In this document: positions 1-10,200 of the stretch, one piece after another
Layout of the letters: every line of letters starts with the position of its first letter
Position numbering within the stretch: position 1 is the first letter of the stretch
Source: Choristoneura fumiferana
Taxonomy: Eukaryota > Arthropoda > Insecta > Lepidoptera > Tortricidae
Reading direction: 5' to 3'
NCBI RefSeq assembly: GCF_025370935.1
Contig: NC_133481.1
Span: 20,084,915 to 20,148,914, forward strand
Length of the DNA stretch: 64,000 bases
Notes under the pieces: generated by a model
Database searches by the model: none
The model's input: the letters and a program-made list of their open reading frames with translations, nothing else
Told to the model about the DNA's origin: nothing
Made by a program: the position numbers and the translations under genes

Positions 1-71
1 CTACGGTGCCACAGACAGACAGACGCACATAGCGGTCAAACTTATAACACCCCTCTTTTTGCGTCGGGGGT
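1..71. repeat. Fragment of dispersed repeat with CAGACAGACAG and CTCTTTTTGCGTC
   Basis: The same sequence (ctac-ggtgccacagacagacag ... acttataacacccctctttttgcgtcgggggtt) recurs at 47200-47266 and resumes at 47480-47497. It is cut by the window edge. I cannot assign a family. Confidence 0.6.
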
Positions 72-202
72 TGTATACCTTCTCACCTAGGCGTGGTGGC
101 TGAGATGGGTTTGATGCTGCTCTTACGCATAACCAGCGCCGTGAGCACAGTAAACGCGCTCCACATGGTAACGAAGCGTCACCAGTGGCTGCGCGCTCAT
201 TG
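72..202 (-). pseudogene. Broken second copy of RNF121 exon 4
   Basis: This stretch matches positions 407-536 along nearly its whole length, including the exon end and the GTGAGA donor. Compared with the intact exon, it has lost two bases near the run of GCs upstream of the HWWRF codons. In the original frame it also carries TGA in place of the second Trp codon. The first third of the exon and its splice acceptor are absent, because homology stops near 202. It therefore cannot substitute for the intact exon. It lies downstream of it in the same intron, separated by about 200 bases of LINE/SINE debris, which suggests a local duplication followed by decay. Confidence 0.75.
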
Positions 203-406
203 TGCCCAGTTATCATCACCAGCCGATCTTAAACCACTGCTGGACATAGGTCTCTCCAACTGCATGCCACTGAGCACACAGCCACTCTCATCCAGTTTTG
301 GCCAGCCACCTTGCGAAGTACATCGCTCCACCTAGTCTGAGGGCGTCCCACGTCACGCTGTGCCCAGTTGTAGGATGTATATAGGCTGGGATGAAGCACT
401 AGTCAA
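203..406. repeat. LINE/SINE tail debris between the two RNF121 exon-4 copies
   Basis: It contains a CCACTGCTGGACATAGGTCT motif, as in the LINE tails at 9655-9720 and 63560-63590, and an antisense-looking block. At 361-392 lies a TGTGCCCAG...TATATAGGCTGGGATGA motif, which is the 3' end of the SINE seen complete at 13487-13793. No coding capacity is seen. Confidence 0.55.
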
Positions 407-419
407 TATACCTTCTCAC

Positions 420-3400
420 CTGGGCGTGGTGGCCGACATGGGTCTGATGCTGCTCTTGCGCATAACGAGCGCCGTCAGCAGAGTGAACACGCTCCATATG
501 GTAACGAAGCGCCACCAGTGGCTGCGCGCGCTCATTATGAGGGGGACGCACCACATCGCCACCATCGTGAATAACTGCGGAAAGAGCATTCAATTCACAC
601 ATCAACATCTTGGCCTCGGTAAAGCTGCGTATTCACCAAAGATCAGCGAGGAATGTGTTTTTCGTGAACCAATAGAAACACTTCATTTGCCTATCTTCGC
701 ACAGCACCGCTCTAGTGGAAACAGCTCAGCGGAGCGAGGCTACGTAAGTGAGCTAACTTTGAAGGCGGCAGACGTGAACTTGCCTTCGGAATCCAAAAGC
801 TTGATGGTTACTTGACCTGAAATGTAAATTTCAGAATTAAATTGTTATTACTATTTTTTTTTTTCCAATTTATGACGGTGGAAGCAGTCTACACTTCCAC
901 TGAACGTAGATAATAGTTTGTGTTTTGTTTTGTAACTAAGGGGCTCCATACATCCCTGAATTATTATTATTATTATTTTTGTATTTTTTTGTATTTATTT
1001 GTATACTTTTAAGTATTTTATTTGTAATTATTTTATGTTGAAATAATGACTTTCTGCCAAGTTTTTTGCGGCGCATTCTTCTTGGCAATGATGGTCTTTC
1101 CGAAAGCGCTGGTAGTTTAAAAAAAATTACGTGTAAAAGTGCCCATTGCGGCCTATTTACTGAATAAATGATTTGAATTTGAAGCGTTTCTATTGGTTGG
1201 ACTCCATAAATATCAGATACGACTCTATTTCTAGGGCCGGTAAGAATTAAGATGCGTCAGATATTTTTGCTCGCTCCACACTGTGGCAGATATTAATGCA
1301 GGCCACTGTACTGCTAGCTTTAAAGGCACACTTACAGCATAAGACCGGTAGTGCCGTTTCTTCCACTCGACGACGACGAACTGTGCAACAACCAGTGTCC
1401 CGATCAGGATCAGTATCATGGTGGTATGCATGCCTTCATGCCCCTTGTGCATTTCATGCAGCTTCTGGTGGTCATACCTGAAGCAGAATCATCATCATCA
1501 GCCTATAACAGTCCACAAAGCAAGGCGCGGAACCGGTTTATAACATAGCGGTAAATACCGGTTCATTCGGTTTAACTCCGAACTTTCATAAGAACGCGAA
1601 CGTTTTTAAGAACTTAACTATACCACGCGCCATATAAATCGGCCTAAAAGTTCATTACTTAATACTCAGTTTTGACGCATTTTTGAGATACATTTTTTAT
1701 GCGACGTCTTTACGTCGGATTGTGTTCGAATCGCTTAACGGTATAGTGCCTATTCAATTATTAGAATTATACCTTTATAGTTTTTGTGATACAAGTCGCG
1801 GCGGAAGGTATATAACCTAAATAAACCGGCGGGCGACGACGTTTATCCTGCGCCGGAATAAACCGGTTTTTATTGTTCTAAACCGGTTAATCTGACAAGA
1901 ACTTTATGGAAATGTTCCCTTAAAAACCGGTTTAAAAATAACGGTTTCACGAACGAAACCAAAATGAAAAGGTTTTGCGCCAAGTACATGATAACGAATG
2001 AATGAATGAATAATGTACTTAATGTAAACTCTTTCTTGTACATATAAAAAGGAAATAACACAGATTGACAGAGAGATACACGTACCAAGGCGAACTTATC
2101 CCTTTAGCGGATCTCTGCTAGTCAATACAAATCTACGGACCTAACACATTAGAGACAGTAGTTTTCCGTTCGAACTTTACCCTGATTCGGAATCCCGCAT
2201 GGTGGCCTGTGCGTTGGGAATTGAAATAAACATACATGTGTTATGTATTTACGGAATCCCAAACTGAAATTCAGAAACGGAATTCTGAGTGTATGTGGCT
2301 GCCCTGACATCACAATGAATGACAATCTTTTTCACCACTTCTTTCTTTCACATGGTATTGTGTGAGGGTAGAAAGAGCTGTTGAATGTGATTGCTGACGA
2401 CCATGCTTTAGACAATATGGTTTCTGTTACCTGGAGCTTCATCATCAGGATCACTGTCCAGTGGCTATTGTCATTTCATTACGGTTTTTGACAGGCTTTT
2501 ATTATGTACTAGCTTTTGCCCGCGGCTTCGCCTGCGTGGAATTCGGTTATAACGCGCTGTTCTCTCGGGAACTGTGCATTTTTCGAGGATAAAAAGTAGC
2601 CTATGTCACTCTCTGGCCCATAAACTATCTCTATGCCAAAAATCACGTTTCGACGTGAAAGACGGACAAACATACAAACACACACTTTCACATTTATAGT
2701 ATTAGTATGGATGTGCAGGTTGGCTAGATTAAATAAATATAATTGCTAGATAACAATAAAGTGCAAATATATTGTTATTAATAAAATAAATATTTATATC
2801 GGATAATTATATGCATAGAATTATTGCATTTAATATAATTTGAAAATAAAATACTTAATTTGCCCTCTATTGCTTTGTCCTAACAGGGCGACATATGTTT
2901 ACCTGCATACCTATTTATAATTCTGTCTATAAATAAGTGTAATCACGTAATTTATGAGTATGGATTTCCACAAAGTTTTAATTTAATTTTAATTTGTAGG
3001 TTTTTATTTTGTTGTTTTCAGTGAATTATAAAACATCATCATTGGCACAATGGCATTTATTGCTAGCATTAGCAATCTCTTGCACATACCTACTTTAAGA
3101 AAGGGATATTTATTTATTTATATGAACTGTTTGCACAACATTCAAATGATTAGATGATAAAATAGCCTACTGGTTAGAGAACCTGACTGTAAAGCTTGAG
3201 GTCCTGGATTTGATTCCTGGCCAGGGCAAATACTTGTATGAAAAATACGGTATCTTGCCTGTTCGCACAATTATTGTTTGCCAAATGTTTCATTTGCCAA
3301 GTCTCAATTTTCTCCGAAACCAAAAATGTTTCTCAGTCTATTTTCTTAAGCCGAGTTTAGACTTGCTAGAAAAATCGTGAAAGTTGCATTAGATTGCGGA

Positions 3401-5251
3401 GCTCGATTGACCACTACAAACTCGTTGGCTTTATGGCCTCGCAATGTAATGCAACTTGCACGATTTTTCTTGCAAGTCTAAACTCGGCTTTATGCTTTTA
3501 TAGAACACAGTAGGTTAGGTTAAATTTGTTTTATGAAAGTTCCGAAAAAATACATATTTTCAGAAAAAACCGTGAGTTGGGAAATGAAACAGTTGACAAG
3601 AGAAACATTTAGAAAAAAAATAATTGTGCGAAAAGGCGGAGAACCAAAAAATACAAATGTTTGTAATAGAATTTTGAATATTTAGAGAAACAACAATTAC
3701 ACATTGAAGCTTATATTAGTACTGTCACATATTGACATATGGATATGGCAAGTCAGCACAAATCTATGACAAGTGAAATCAGCCATGCTGTAGTCTGACA
3801 CAGAAAGTGTGCATAAATATCTGATACAACTCTATATTTTGGTTTGGTAGGATGTGTCAGATATTTTTGCTTGCTCGTCTGTGGCAGATATTAATGCAGG
3901 TGGCTGTACCATACAGGATAAAATAGATTTAAGTTTACTAAAAATAATGTGCTAGTGCTAGCTCCATGTTTCAGTGTTAGGGGTAATGGATAATAACAAT
4001 AAAATTAACAATAAAATATTGCCTATGCTAGATAAGAATACAAGTCATGCCATGACTTTTTAGTAGAATTTCAATTCAAATGCCGAGATGATGACTTATT
4101 TATGACTGTCTAAAGTCTCCTCTGCATTAGTATATTATGCGAGATATTGTAATGTCATGTATATCGACAGTTGAAAGGAGAAATTTACTAAGCATTAATT
4201 CTGTGAAAAATTTGAGACATTGCTCAAACAACAGAAAAATTTACTGATTCCAAATATGTATATAACTCACTATCTTTAAAAAAATTTGCTAAGTAAATTT
4301 CTCCTTTCAACCATCAGTATATTTATTCTGTGCAGCAAATTCGCTTCACCAACCTTCTGACCAACCAGTTTGTGTTGTACTGTACTGTATGTACACTGCT
4401 GCTGTTGGTTGCCATTAATCAAAAAAGTTACAGTTGATAGTTATTGTAAAGTCAAGCTCAAAAATGCAAAAAAATAGATGAAATATAACTTCAGCAAAAT
4501 TTTGTCAAAGTATGAAGGTTTAGAAGTCTCAATGATTACATTGTATAAATAAATAAATATCACAGGACAATTCACACAAATTGACCTAGTCCCAAAGTAA
4601 GCTTAGCAAAGCTTGTGTTATGAGTACTAAGCAACAGATAAATATAATTATATAGATATAGATACATACTTAAATACATATTAAACACAGAAGACCCGAG
4701 AACAAACATTCATATTTTTCATACATATATCTGCCCCCACACAGGAATCGAACCCGGGACCTCAAGCTTCACAGTCAGGTTCTCTAACCACTAGGCCATC
4801 TGGTCGTCAGTCTGGTTGTATACTTCCACGCCATTAGGTGGAAGCTTTACACATTAATATCAACTTATTCAGTGTCATATGGTTCCTAGAATAAGACTAA
4901 TCTGCAATCATAGTCACTTTGTACAGATATTATGCGATATCATAACAAAAAGTTTATTTACACTATCACACAATGGGGTGATTATTAAATTTATGGCCTC
5001 ATCACTGTTAAATATTTGCATAATGATTAACTTGTAATTAAAATCGATGATTTTCCGGCATTTTACAAGTGCTCGTAAAAAAAATAACACGTTCTAAATT
5101 CTTACCTAAGTTTTTCCTCTGATGTCAGTTCCTCGTAAGTCTGTAAGGAGAAAGTGAATTAACATTTATAAATAAAGTAAATTAAAGAAACCTTAAAAAA
5201 ATTATGAGGTGGCCTTACCTTGTTAGGATCCACAGGCCGGTGGAGATCCAT
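420..5251 (-). CDS. RNF121: RNF121/RNF175-like membrane RING-finger protein, 5' half (4 exons; continues off the left edge)
   Basis: Seen: four exons read 5'->3' on the minus strand with canonical sites: 5251-5219 (start ATG in a good context, A at -3 and G at +4), 5140-5106, 1477-1336 and 574-420. Phases agree at every join (0, 2, 0) and the last exon ends with two bases of a split codon before a GTGAGA donor. The visible product is about 121 residues: a charged N-terminus with TSEEKLRYDHQKLHEMHKGH (about residues 17-36), a first membrane segment near 39-59 (MILILIGTLVVAQFVVVEW), then KKRHYRSY, a second hydrophobic stretch, and HWWRF followed by a further hydrophobic segment ending at TTPR. 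Known: RNF121/RNF175 are multi-pass ER/Golgi E3 ubiquitin ligases, and the EEQWR...H..MH.KH.GHE.MH, QWKQRH.RSY and HWWRF...TTPR pattern is theirs from memory. Inferred: the remaining membrane segments and the C-terminal RING lie beyond position 1. The first two exons are only 33 and 35 nt. Intron 2 is 3.6 kb and full of repeats. Confidence 0.9.
620..790. repeat. Degenerate MITE related to the one at 19928-20145
   Basis: It shares with 19928-20145 the stretches GTGTTTTTC-TGAACCAATAGAAA, CGCACAGCAC..CTCTAGTGGAAACAGCT and AGCGGAGCGAGG. A further piece (GAAGCGTTTCTATTGGTTGG) lies at 1181-1200. It sits in the RNF121 intron between exons 4 and 3. Confidence 0.5.
837..1180 (+). repeat. 3'-UTR-like tail of a LINE
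   Basis: The GCGGCGCATTCTTCTTGGCA, ATGATGGTCTTTCCGAAAGC and GAATAAATGATTTGAATTTG segments resemble the tail at 56635-56790. It ends in AATAAA-like signals. It is intronic, with no reading frame. Confidence 0.5.
1231..1312. repeat. Short dispersed repeat overlapping the RNF121 exon 3 flank
   Basis: The motif GTCAGATATTTTTGC-TGCTC..TGTG-CAGATATTAATGCAG recurs at 3800-3910 and 49483-49560, and inverted at 17050-17110. It lies just downstream of the donor of RNF121 exon 3. Confidence 0.55.
1478..2507. other. RNF121 intron 2, right part: no gene seen
   Basis: AT-rich intronic sequence. Several ACCGGTTTA/TAACCGG-type words recur between 1525 and 1940 (accggtttat, accggttcat, aaaccggttt), suggesting a decayed element. 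Near 2084-2110 there is a fragment of the AAGGCGAACTTATCCCT LINE-tail repeat. Nothing coding is seen. Confidence 0.4.
2508..2710 (+). repeat. Dispersed element with the CCCGCGGCTTCG head
   Basis: It begins CTAGCTTTTGCCCGCGGCTT, continues with GGAACTGTGCATTTTTCGAG and GATAAAAAGTAGCCTATGTC, and ends in ACGTGAAAGACGGACAAACA. This very abundant lepidopteran repeat also occurs at 16290-16500, 35340-35520 and 56400-56600 (inverted). Degenerate versions lie near 37115-37235 and 53550-53650. Confidence 0.75.
3150..3260 (+). repeat. Degenerate head of the SINE A family
   Basis: The tRNA-like part is recognisable: ...CTACTGGTTAGAGAACCTGA, then AAGCTTGAGGTCC and a decayed box B (GATTTGATTCC), followed by CAAATACTTGTATGAAAAAT. 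The tail of the family is missing. Confidence 0.6.
3348..3490. repeat. Foldback MITE in RNF121 intron 2
   Basis: The ends are inverted copies: AAGCCGAGTTTAGACTTGC at the left and GCAAGTCTAAACTCGGCTT at the right. Further matching inner arms surround AAAAATCGTG. A related fragment lies at 51600-51680. Confidence 0.7.
3800..3912. repeat. Second copy of the GTCAGATATTTTTGC repeat
   Basis: Matches 1231-1312 across ATAAATATCTGATAC, GTGTCAGATATTTTTGCTTG and GCAGATATTAATGCAGG. It is the most complete copy in the window. Confidence 0.55.
4160..4322. repeat. Inverted-repeat element (MITE candidate)
   Basis: The left arm TTGAAAGGAGAAATTTACT at 4171 is matched by the inverted AGTAAATTTCTCCTTTCAA ending at 4310. 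The flanks GATATAC/GTATAT extend the symmetry weakly. The interior (about 90 bases) is AT-rich with no frame. Confidence 0.6.
4541..4808 (-). repeat. SINE A (tRNA-derived), nearly full length
   Basis: On the minus strand it starts GACGACCAGATGGCCTAGTG (box A) and carries GGTTCGATTCC (box B), then the CAGATATATGTATGAAAAAT body and an ATATTTATTTATTTA tail. It is the same family as 19085-19375 (+), 25545-25817 (-) and 35878-36138 (-). The head derives from a tRNA gene but is not a functional tRNA. Confidence 0.8.
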
Positions 5252-5470
5252 GATTGTTGCGTGGATCAATCAACGTGCTATGACTTTATGAGCATTTATT
5301 CTTACAATTTTAAGTTACTGATAACATTAATTGTTAAAGATTAGTGTGTTTTAATGGAAAATATAACGTAAGCCGCCGCAAGCAGTCGTCATTTTGGCAA
5401 TTCTCTGCTGTAATGTCACTGTCAGTCTGACGCTTCGTGACTGTCAATTTTTGTGTTGCCATTAAAAAAA
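5252..5470 (-). promoter_or_regulatory. Presumed RNF121 promoter/5' UTR
   Basis: This lies immediately upstream of the RNF121 ATG on the minus strand. The bases before the ATG (GCAACAATC) give a favourable start context. The segment 5365-5460 is somewhat richer in GC than its surroundings, and I see no clear TATA box. The boundary is inferred only. Confidence 0.35.
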
Positions 5471-5589
5471 GTTGAATTTAATTTGATGAACCATAGAGTA
5501 TTGTAATGTATAGGTCAACCTTTAGCGGCGTCAAACGAAGTCGTTGATTACTTATTCTGTGTCGTGACGCTCAAAAACTCTTAGCTCAA

Positions 5590-5710
5590 ACCCATTCAAA
5601 GTCAAAAGTCAAAATATCTTTATTCAATTTAGGCTATAACAAGCACTTATGAATGTCAAAAAAAAATCTACCACCCATTAGGGTCCCGACTGTTGAACTT
5701 TTTTTTTAAA
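5590..5710. repeat. Dispersed repeat with AAAATATCTTTATTCAA
   Basis: GTCAAAATATCTTTATTCAA, AAGCACTTATGAATGTCAAA and TCTACCACCCATTAGGGTCC form a tail I recognise as a common lepidopteran LINE/SINE 3' end, here probably in minus orientation. No coding. Confidence 0.45.
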
Positions 5711-5842
5711 TTTATTAATCAACTACGCTGTTTCTTTATTGTTATCGGCAAAACATAACGATCTTTTGAATAAAATTTTAAATATTTTAGTCTTCTTTTC
5801 TTGTAAACATATATCTCCACTTTATCCTATTCAGAATCTGCT

Positions 5843-5968
5843 GGGCTACTCCGAAACTCGAAACTCGAAGTTCGTATCATGCGGTCCCTCTGACACTTAC
5901 ACTGTTTGACACGAGAGTGAAAGGGACCGCACGACACGAACTTCGAGTTACGAGTTTCGTAGTAGCCT
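5843..5968. repeat. MITE family M1 (TIR GGGCTACTxCGAAACTCG)
   Basis: The ends are inverted: GGGCTACTCCGAAACTCG at the left and CGAGTTTCGTAGTAGCC at the right, with an inner pair around GAACTTCGAG. The interior carries GGTCCCTCTGACACTTACAC and its partial inverse. Other copies: 42981-43109, 47031-47161, 63352-63488. Confidence 0.75.
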
Positions 5969-6395
5969 TGCTGGTACCGATACATCGGTACAAAATGAAA
6001 GTTTAATCAATCACTATTTATGAAAAAAAAAACTTTGACATGCTTTGACATTTGTGGCGGGTTTTTGTTATGTTTATCGTGTTATCGTCGTAAATAAGTT
6101 TATTTTGGAAGATAGTTTTTCGCGCTGTCATCGTTCATCCACCATTACCTCTCATATTTCGTTTTCTAGAATTTTTTTACCGTACAACGGCAAAAACTAC
6201 TAGACACTGGCAAAATTGTCCTCCGATGGACAGAGCCATATTTTTTTAAAGAAACAACAACAACAACAAACAAGTTTATTTTGCAATAGTTTTTACCATT
6301 ACGTAAATTAATTAGTTAGTTATAAGATGTGAAGTATTTATATTGAGTTTTCGTTTTGTGCATGCCTTCTTCAACTTCACTATCACTATAGAAAT

Positions 6396-6742
6396 ATGCC
6401 TAATAGGGGTACGTAAACAACAACAACTTCATACCTTAATTTGCTTTTGTTATTTTGATCATGAATCCAAAATCTGGCGCAAATGAATACCCATTTTTAT
6501 AATTCTCGAAGGAATTACCATTAATTGACCAATAACTTCAAATTCATCCTCAAAAACTCCTTAATAAACGTCTATTTGTGCTGCAGAATCTTGGATCAGA
6601 ATGTTTGTTTTAATTTCCAGAGATCAATCGTTGTCAAGTGGCTGAAGTGAAAGCGGCACCAGTCTCACAAAATGTGGCTCCTATTAAGGTCGGAGCCGGT
6701 GCTACGGTCACAAAGGCTAGTGTTGGGAAGGTCAGTAATTGA
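6396..6742 (+). CDS. Possible two-exon small protein gene (44 residues)
   Basis: Seen: ATG at 6396 followed by 13 coding bases and a GTACGT donor at 6409, then an intron of 212 bases ending TTTAATTTCCAG at 6620. The second exon, 6621-6742, ends in TGA. The split codon (1+2 bases) keeps frame. The product starts MPNREINRCQVAEVKAAPVS and continues with a Val/Ala/Lys-rich stretch ending KASVGKVSN. I do not recognise it. The second exon also holds AAG/GTCAGT near 6730, so it could instead be an internal exon of a longer gene running right. It lies head-to-head with RNF121, about 1.1 kb from its start. The exon is less AT-rich than its flanks. Chance pairing of splice-like motifs is a real alternative. 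Confidence 0.3.
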
Positions 6743-7235
6743 GCCAGTAAAGGTCAGCGCTAGCTGCCGCGGGTGCACAGAGCGGACGTATACCTGCGGT
6801 GCGAATGCAGGTTAAAATCGTGACACACAGCGAGTGCAGTTAGTGCTGCTCATACTATTTTTCAATAGGCATCCACCTGTTCAGTGTAAATCGCGTCAGC
6901 TAGCATATGCCCTTAGAGTCGCTTGCACAGTTTAGGGTTAAATTAATATCTTTAAATCTAAGTTACGATGAGTAATAACATTTTTTTTTAAATTCATTTA
7001 TTTTTCTTTTTCCTTTGTGTCAAATATTATCTATTTTATATTTAAGGGGAAAAAACAATCGGGTAAAACAGGCAAAATCCTCGAGACTCCATCAACAATC
7101 TTCAATTCTTAGGGTTCCTCAGTGCGCGAGTCCGACTCGCACTTGACCGAGTCTTTTCTCTCAAATATAATTATATCTTCTTTTCTTAATTTTCCGGTTT
7201 TCCCATTAGGAATAAATTATAATAAAACAACAAAT
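6743..7235. other. Gap between small-gene candidate and lipase 3' end
   Basis: 6745-6850 is moderately GC-rich (CTAGCTGCCGCGGGTGCACA) and unassigned. 7108-7160 is a fragment with CTTAGGGTTCC and GAGTCCGACTCGCACTTGAC, typical ends of a dispersed repeat. The lipase poly(A) region would lie just left of 7236 on the minus strand. Confidence 0.35.
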
Positions 7236-10200
7236 TCATGAGCCACTGTATGTATTGTATAATTTATTAACAAGCTTCGTCAAAGGTTTATTTAAAAGTT
7301 TGCCGACGTCCTTGGCAAAGACAAAGTCCAGGTGGTTGAACTTGGGCCAGCTGCAGCCAGGCCTCACGTCTTCTAGCACTCCTGTACTGTTTAGGACTTC
7401 GGCTAAACGCATAATTTGCTGAAAAAAAAGCCTATTTTATTTTCACATGAAAAAAGCGTAGAACTTTAAGTCCTATATTTATTATAAACACCCTGTATAC
7501 CTAATAGGTACACAAGGTGCTTATAATAAATCCAGAAGTTGAGGAAGTTCACTGTACATCTGTTTTTTTTTTAAATTTATTTATTGAAGTCAATTTATGT
7601 TTCCATATAAAAATAAACCCAAAGGTGGGAAAAAAGTAAAATAAAAACTATAGGGTCCACTTCTCCTGGCTAGTGGTGAGGCACGGACTTCAAACTGATA
7701 CCTAGATTAAGGTTAACCAAAAAAGGTTTATTATTTTTTTCTTTTCAGTTTTTTCGGCAGTTTAATTTTATTCATATCACTTCAATAAATCCTTATTGTG
7801 TGTGTAGCGGGCATTTTGATCTGTGCTACTGCGATACTTACACTCTTCTCTGTCAACTGATCATTCATGCCGTAGAGTAGCGTCACTGGGACTCTTACGT
7901 TCGTTAGGTCATAAGGTCGTATTTGGCCCCATAGACCGTCTTCCCATGATGTAAAAACACCTGCAAGTTTTTAAAAATGTTTTTAAACTGACAAGAACTC
8001 TCCCTCTCTCTCTCTTAGTAGGATAAAGTATTATAATTTAAGCCAACCCCGACCATTGGTAGTGTGTGGACATTTCCTTGCGACATTTGAACTATACCTA
8101 AATGAATGTGGGCATGGGATATACATACATACAAATGAGAAGTTAAATAATACCTAGTATTAACTTACCCGTCATGGCTATTTTAGCGAAATGCTCCAAC
8201 TGCCGCCACGAAGCTGGCTGGAATCTAGCCATTACAATGCTTGACATTTCCTGCAAACAATGTTCACAATCATTTAAAAATTATTCACAGAAATTCTTTC
8301 CTTTCTTATTTCTATTTCCAAAGTTTGTTCTTGGAGGAAAAGGAGGATTAATTTCGTGCGGCGTTTTAAACAACATAATGTACATCCCGACCAAGCTGTT
8401 TGCATCTAGCTGGAATGCGAAATCCCGCTCGCTTCAAGGAGCGGCCACACGCCTAAGAAACGGTGACGGTACGGAATCGCAGTGATGGATCGTATACGCA
8501 CCGTTTTTATCGCATGCTCTTCACACCGCTGCTTAAAATACGGAATCGCAGTGGCGTGCCGTAAACGTCAGGACTTTACCGAACAAAACTCGCGACGTTT
8601 ACGGGCGCGTCACTGCGATTCCGCACCGTTTGCGTATTTTAAGCAGCGGTGACGAAAGTATGCAAAAATGCGTTTTTAGGGTTCCGTTTTTGCCATTTTG
8701 GCTCCGGAACCCTAAAAACGGTGCGCAGCGCATACGATGCGTCACTGCGATTCCGTACCGTCGCCGTTTTTTAAGCAGCGGTATGGTCGCTCCTTCACCC
8801 CTCACCTTCCCGCGCCTCGACCACCCTGTCGCGTTAGTACGGTTAGCTTTTTGGTCGTCGATACGCGTCTTACGATTTTTCGTCTCCTATTTGTTGAATT
8901 TAACATTTTTGAACTGTTCTTGTTAAGACGCGAGGTAGGTACAAACTTAGCTTGGTCGGGTAGTACTAAAAGTATTGTATTGTATTGTAAAACTCTTTAT
9001 TGTACATAAAAACACATGAAAATAACATAACACAGGATAAGTACTAGGCTTTAATTTTTCGGACTATAACGATGATAATATTTTATACCAGTAGCCGCAC
9101 TGAAAGCATTTTGCCCACCAGGATGCGTTATCGCCCACACGGAGCACCTATGCCTAAGCACATTAGCTTTGCGGATAAAAAAATCTTCCACATCACTCAC
9201 CGCATCGTTCTGCTCGAAGTCTTCTCCAACTATACTGTAGACTATGCTCAGACACAGGTCCTGCGGTGACCTCGGGTTGCACAAGCTGCCTATGACCGTG
9301 CTCATGACGTTTTGCGCGAGATCCACTGATATCATGCCACGGGTACGCATGGTTTCCTGAAATAAGGGAATAAAAGTTAGTCACTCAATTCAGACAGTTC
9401 GTGAAGGTTAGAAATAACTACAGGGTACGTAAGACGCTTGCAAAGACCCTGCTGTTGCTGCAAAGCTGTTGTTATTCAACAACTCTTGATTGAACATTAA
9501 TTGACCCTCGAAAGAACGTCACTGTTTTCTGTTTTTTTTTATGGCATCATCTTGTATACTAACAAACACAATACTACCAGTACTTACAGTAGGTACTTGC
9601 ATTCACCTCCAACCAACATAATAATATTTGCACTAAATTTAGAACATATCGGACCACTGAAAGTCCAAAGAAGTCCAATGCTGGACAAAGGCCTCCCCCT
9701 TAGAACGCCACAATGAAGTGACATGGTTAAACTTTAGCAAACATACAAAACAAACGTTGCAAGTTAAATAAAAGCTTGTGATAAAAACGAAAGTTGGCGT
9801 AATTTTCTGACATCAGAGAGCAGATTGGCATCAAGACAGTTCAGAATCAGAATTCGCCCATTCACCCTAGTTTTCAAGAAAACCACATTGCAATCTCCAG
9901 GAGACGTAGATTCAAACAGGGAATTCCAATTCTTGTAGCTGTCAGAATAATTAAAGAGCAGTGAAAACGCTTTGTGCGGGTGTATAAGGCAGTTGTCTCA
10001 CCGCCGGCGAGGAAACGATTGGCTATCGACTATTTTCTCGCTCAAGAAACGAACAAAAGATATAAGATCCTGTGTGAGTAAAAGAGACATATATTAATAT
10101 TTGATCGCTGGCGGTTCACACTGCCGGCGAGAACTCGCTCTTACATCATTTGTCGCAGCGACAAAAGCTAATACTCGCTGAGCTATAAAACTAGCTCAGC

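Noticed and set aside
360..815. 151-codon plus-strand open frame
   Set aside because: It is the antisense shadow of RNF121 exon 4 plus a MITE fragment; the minus strand gives the conserved protein.
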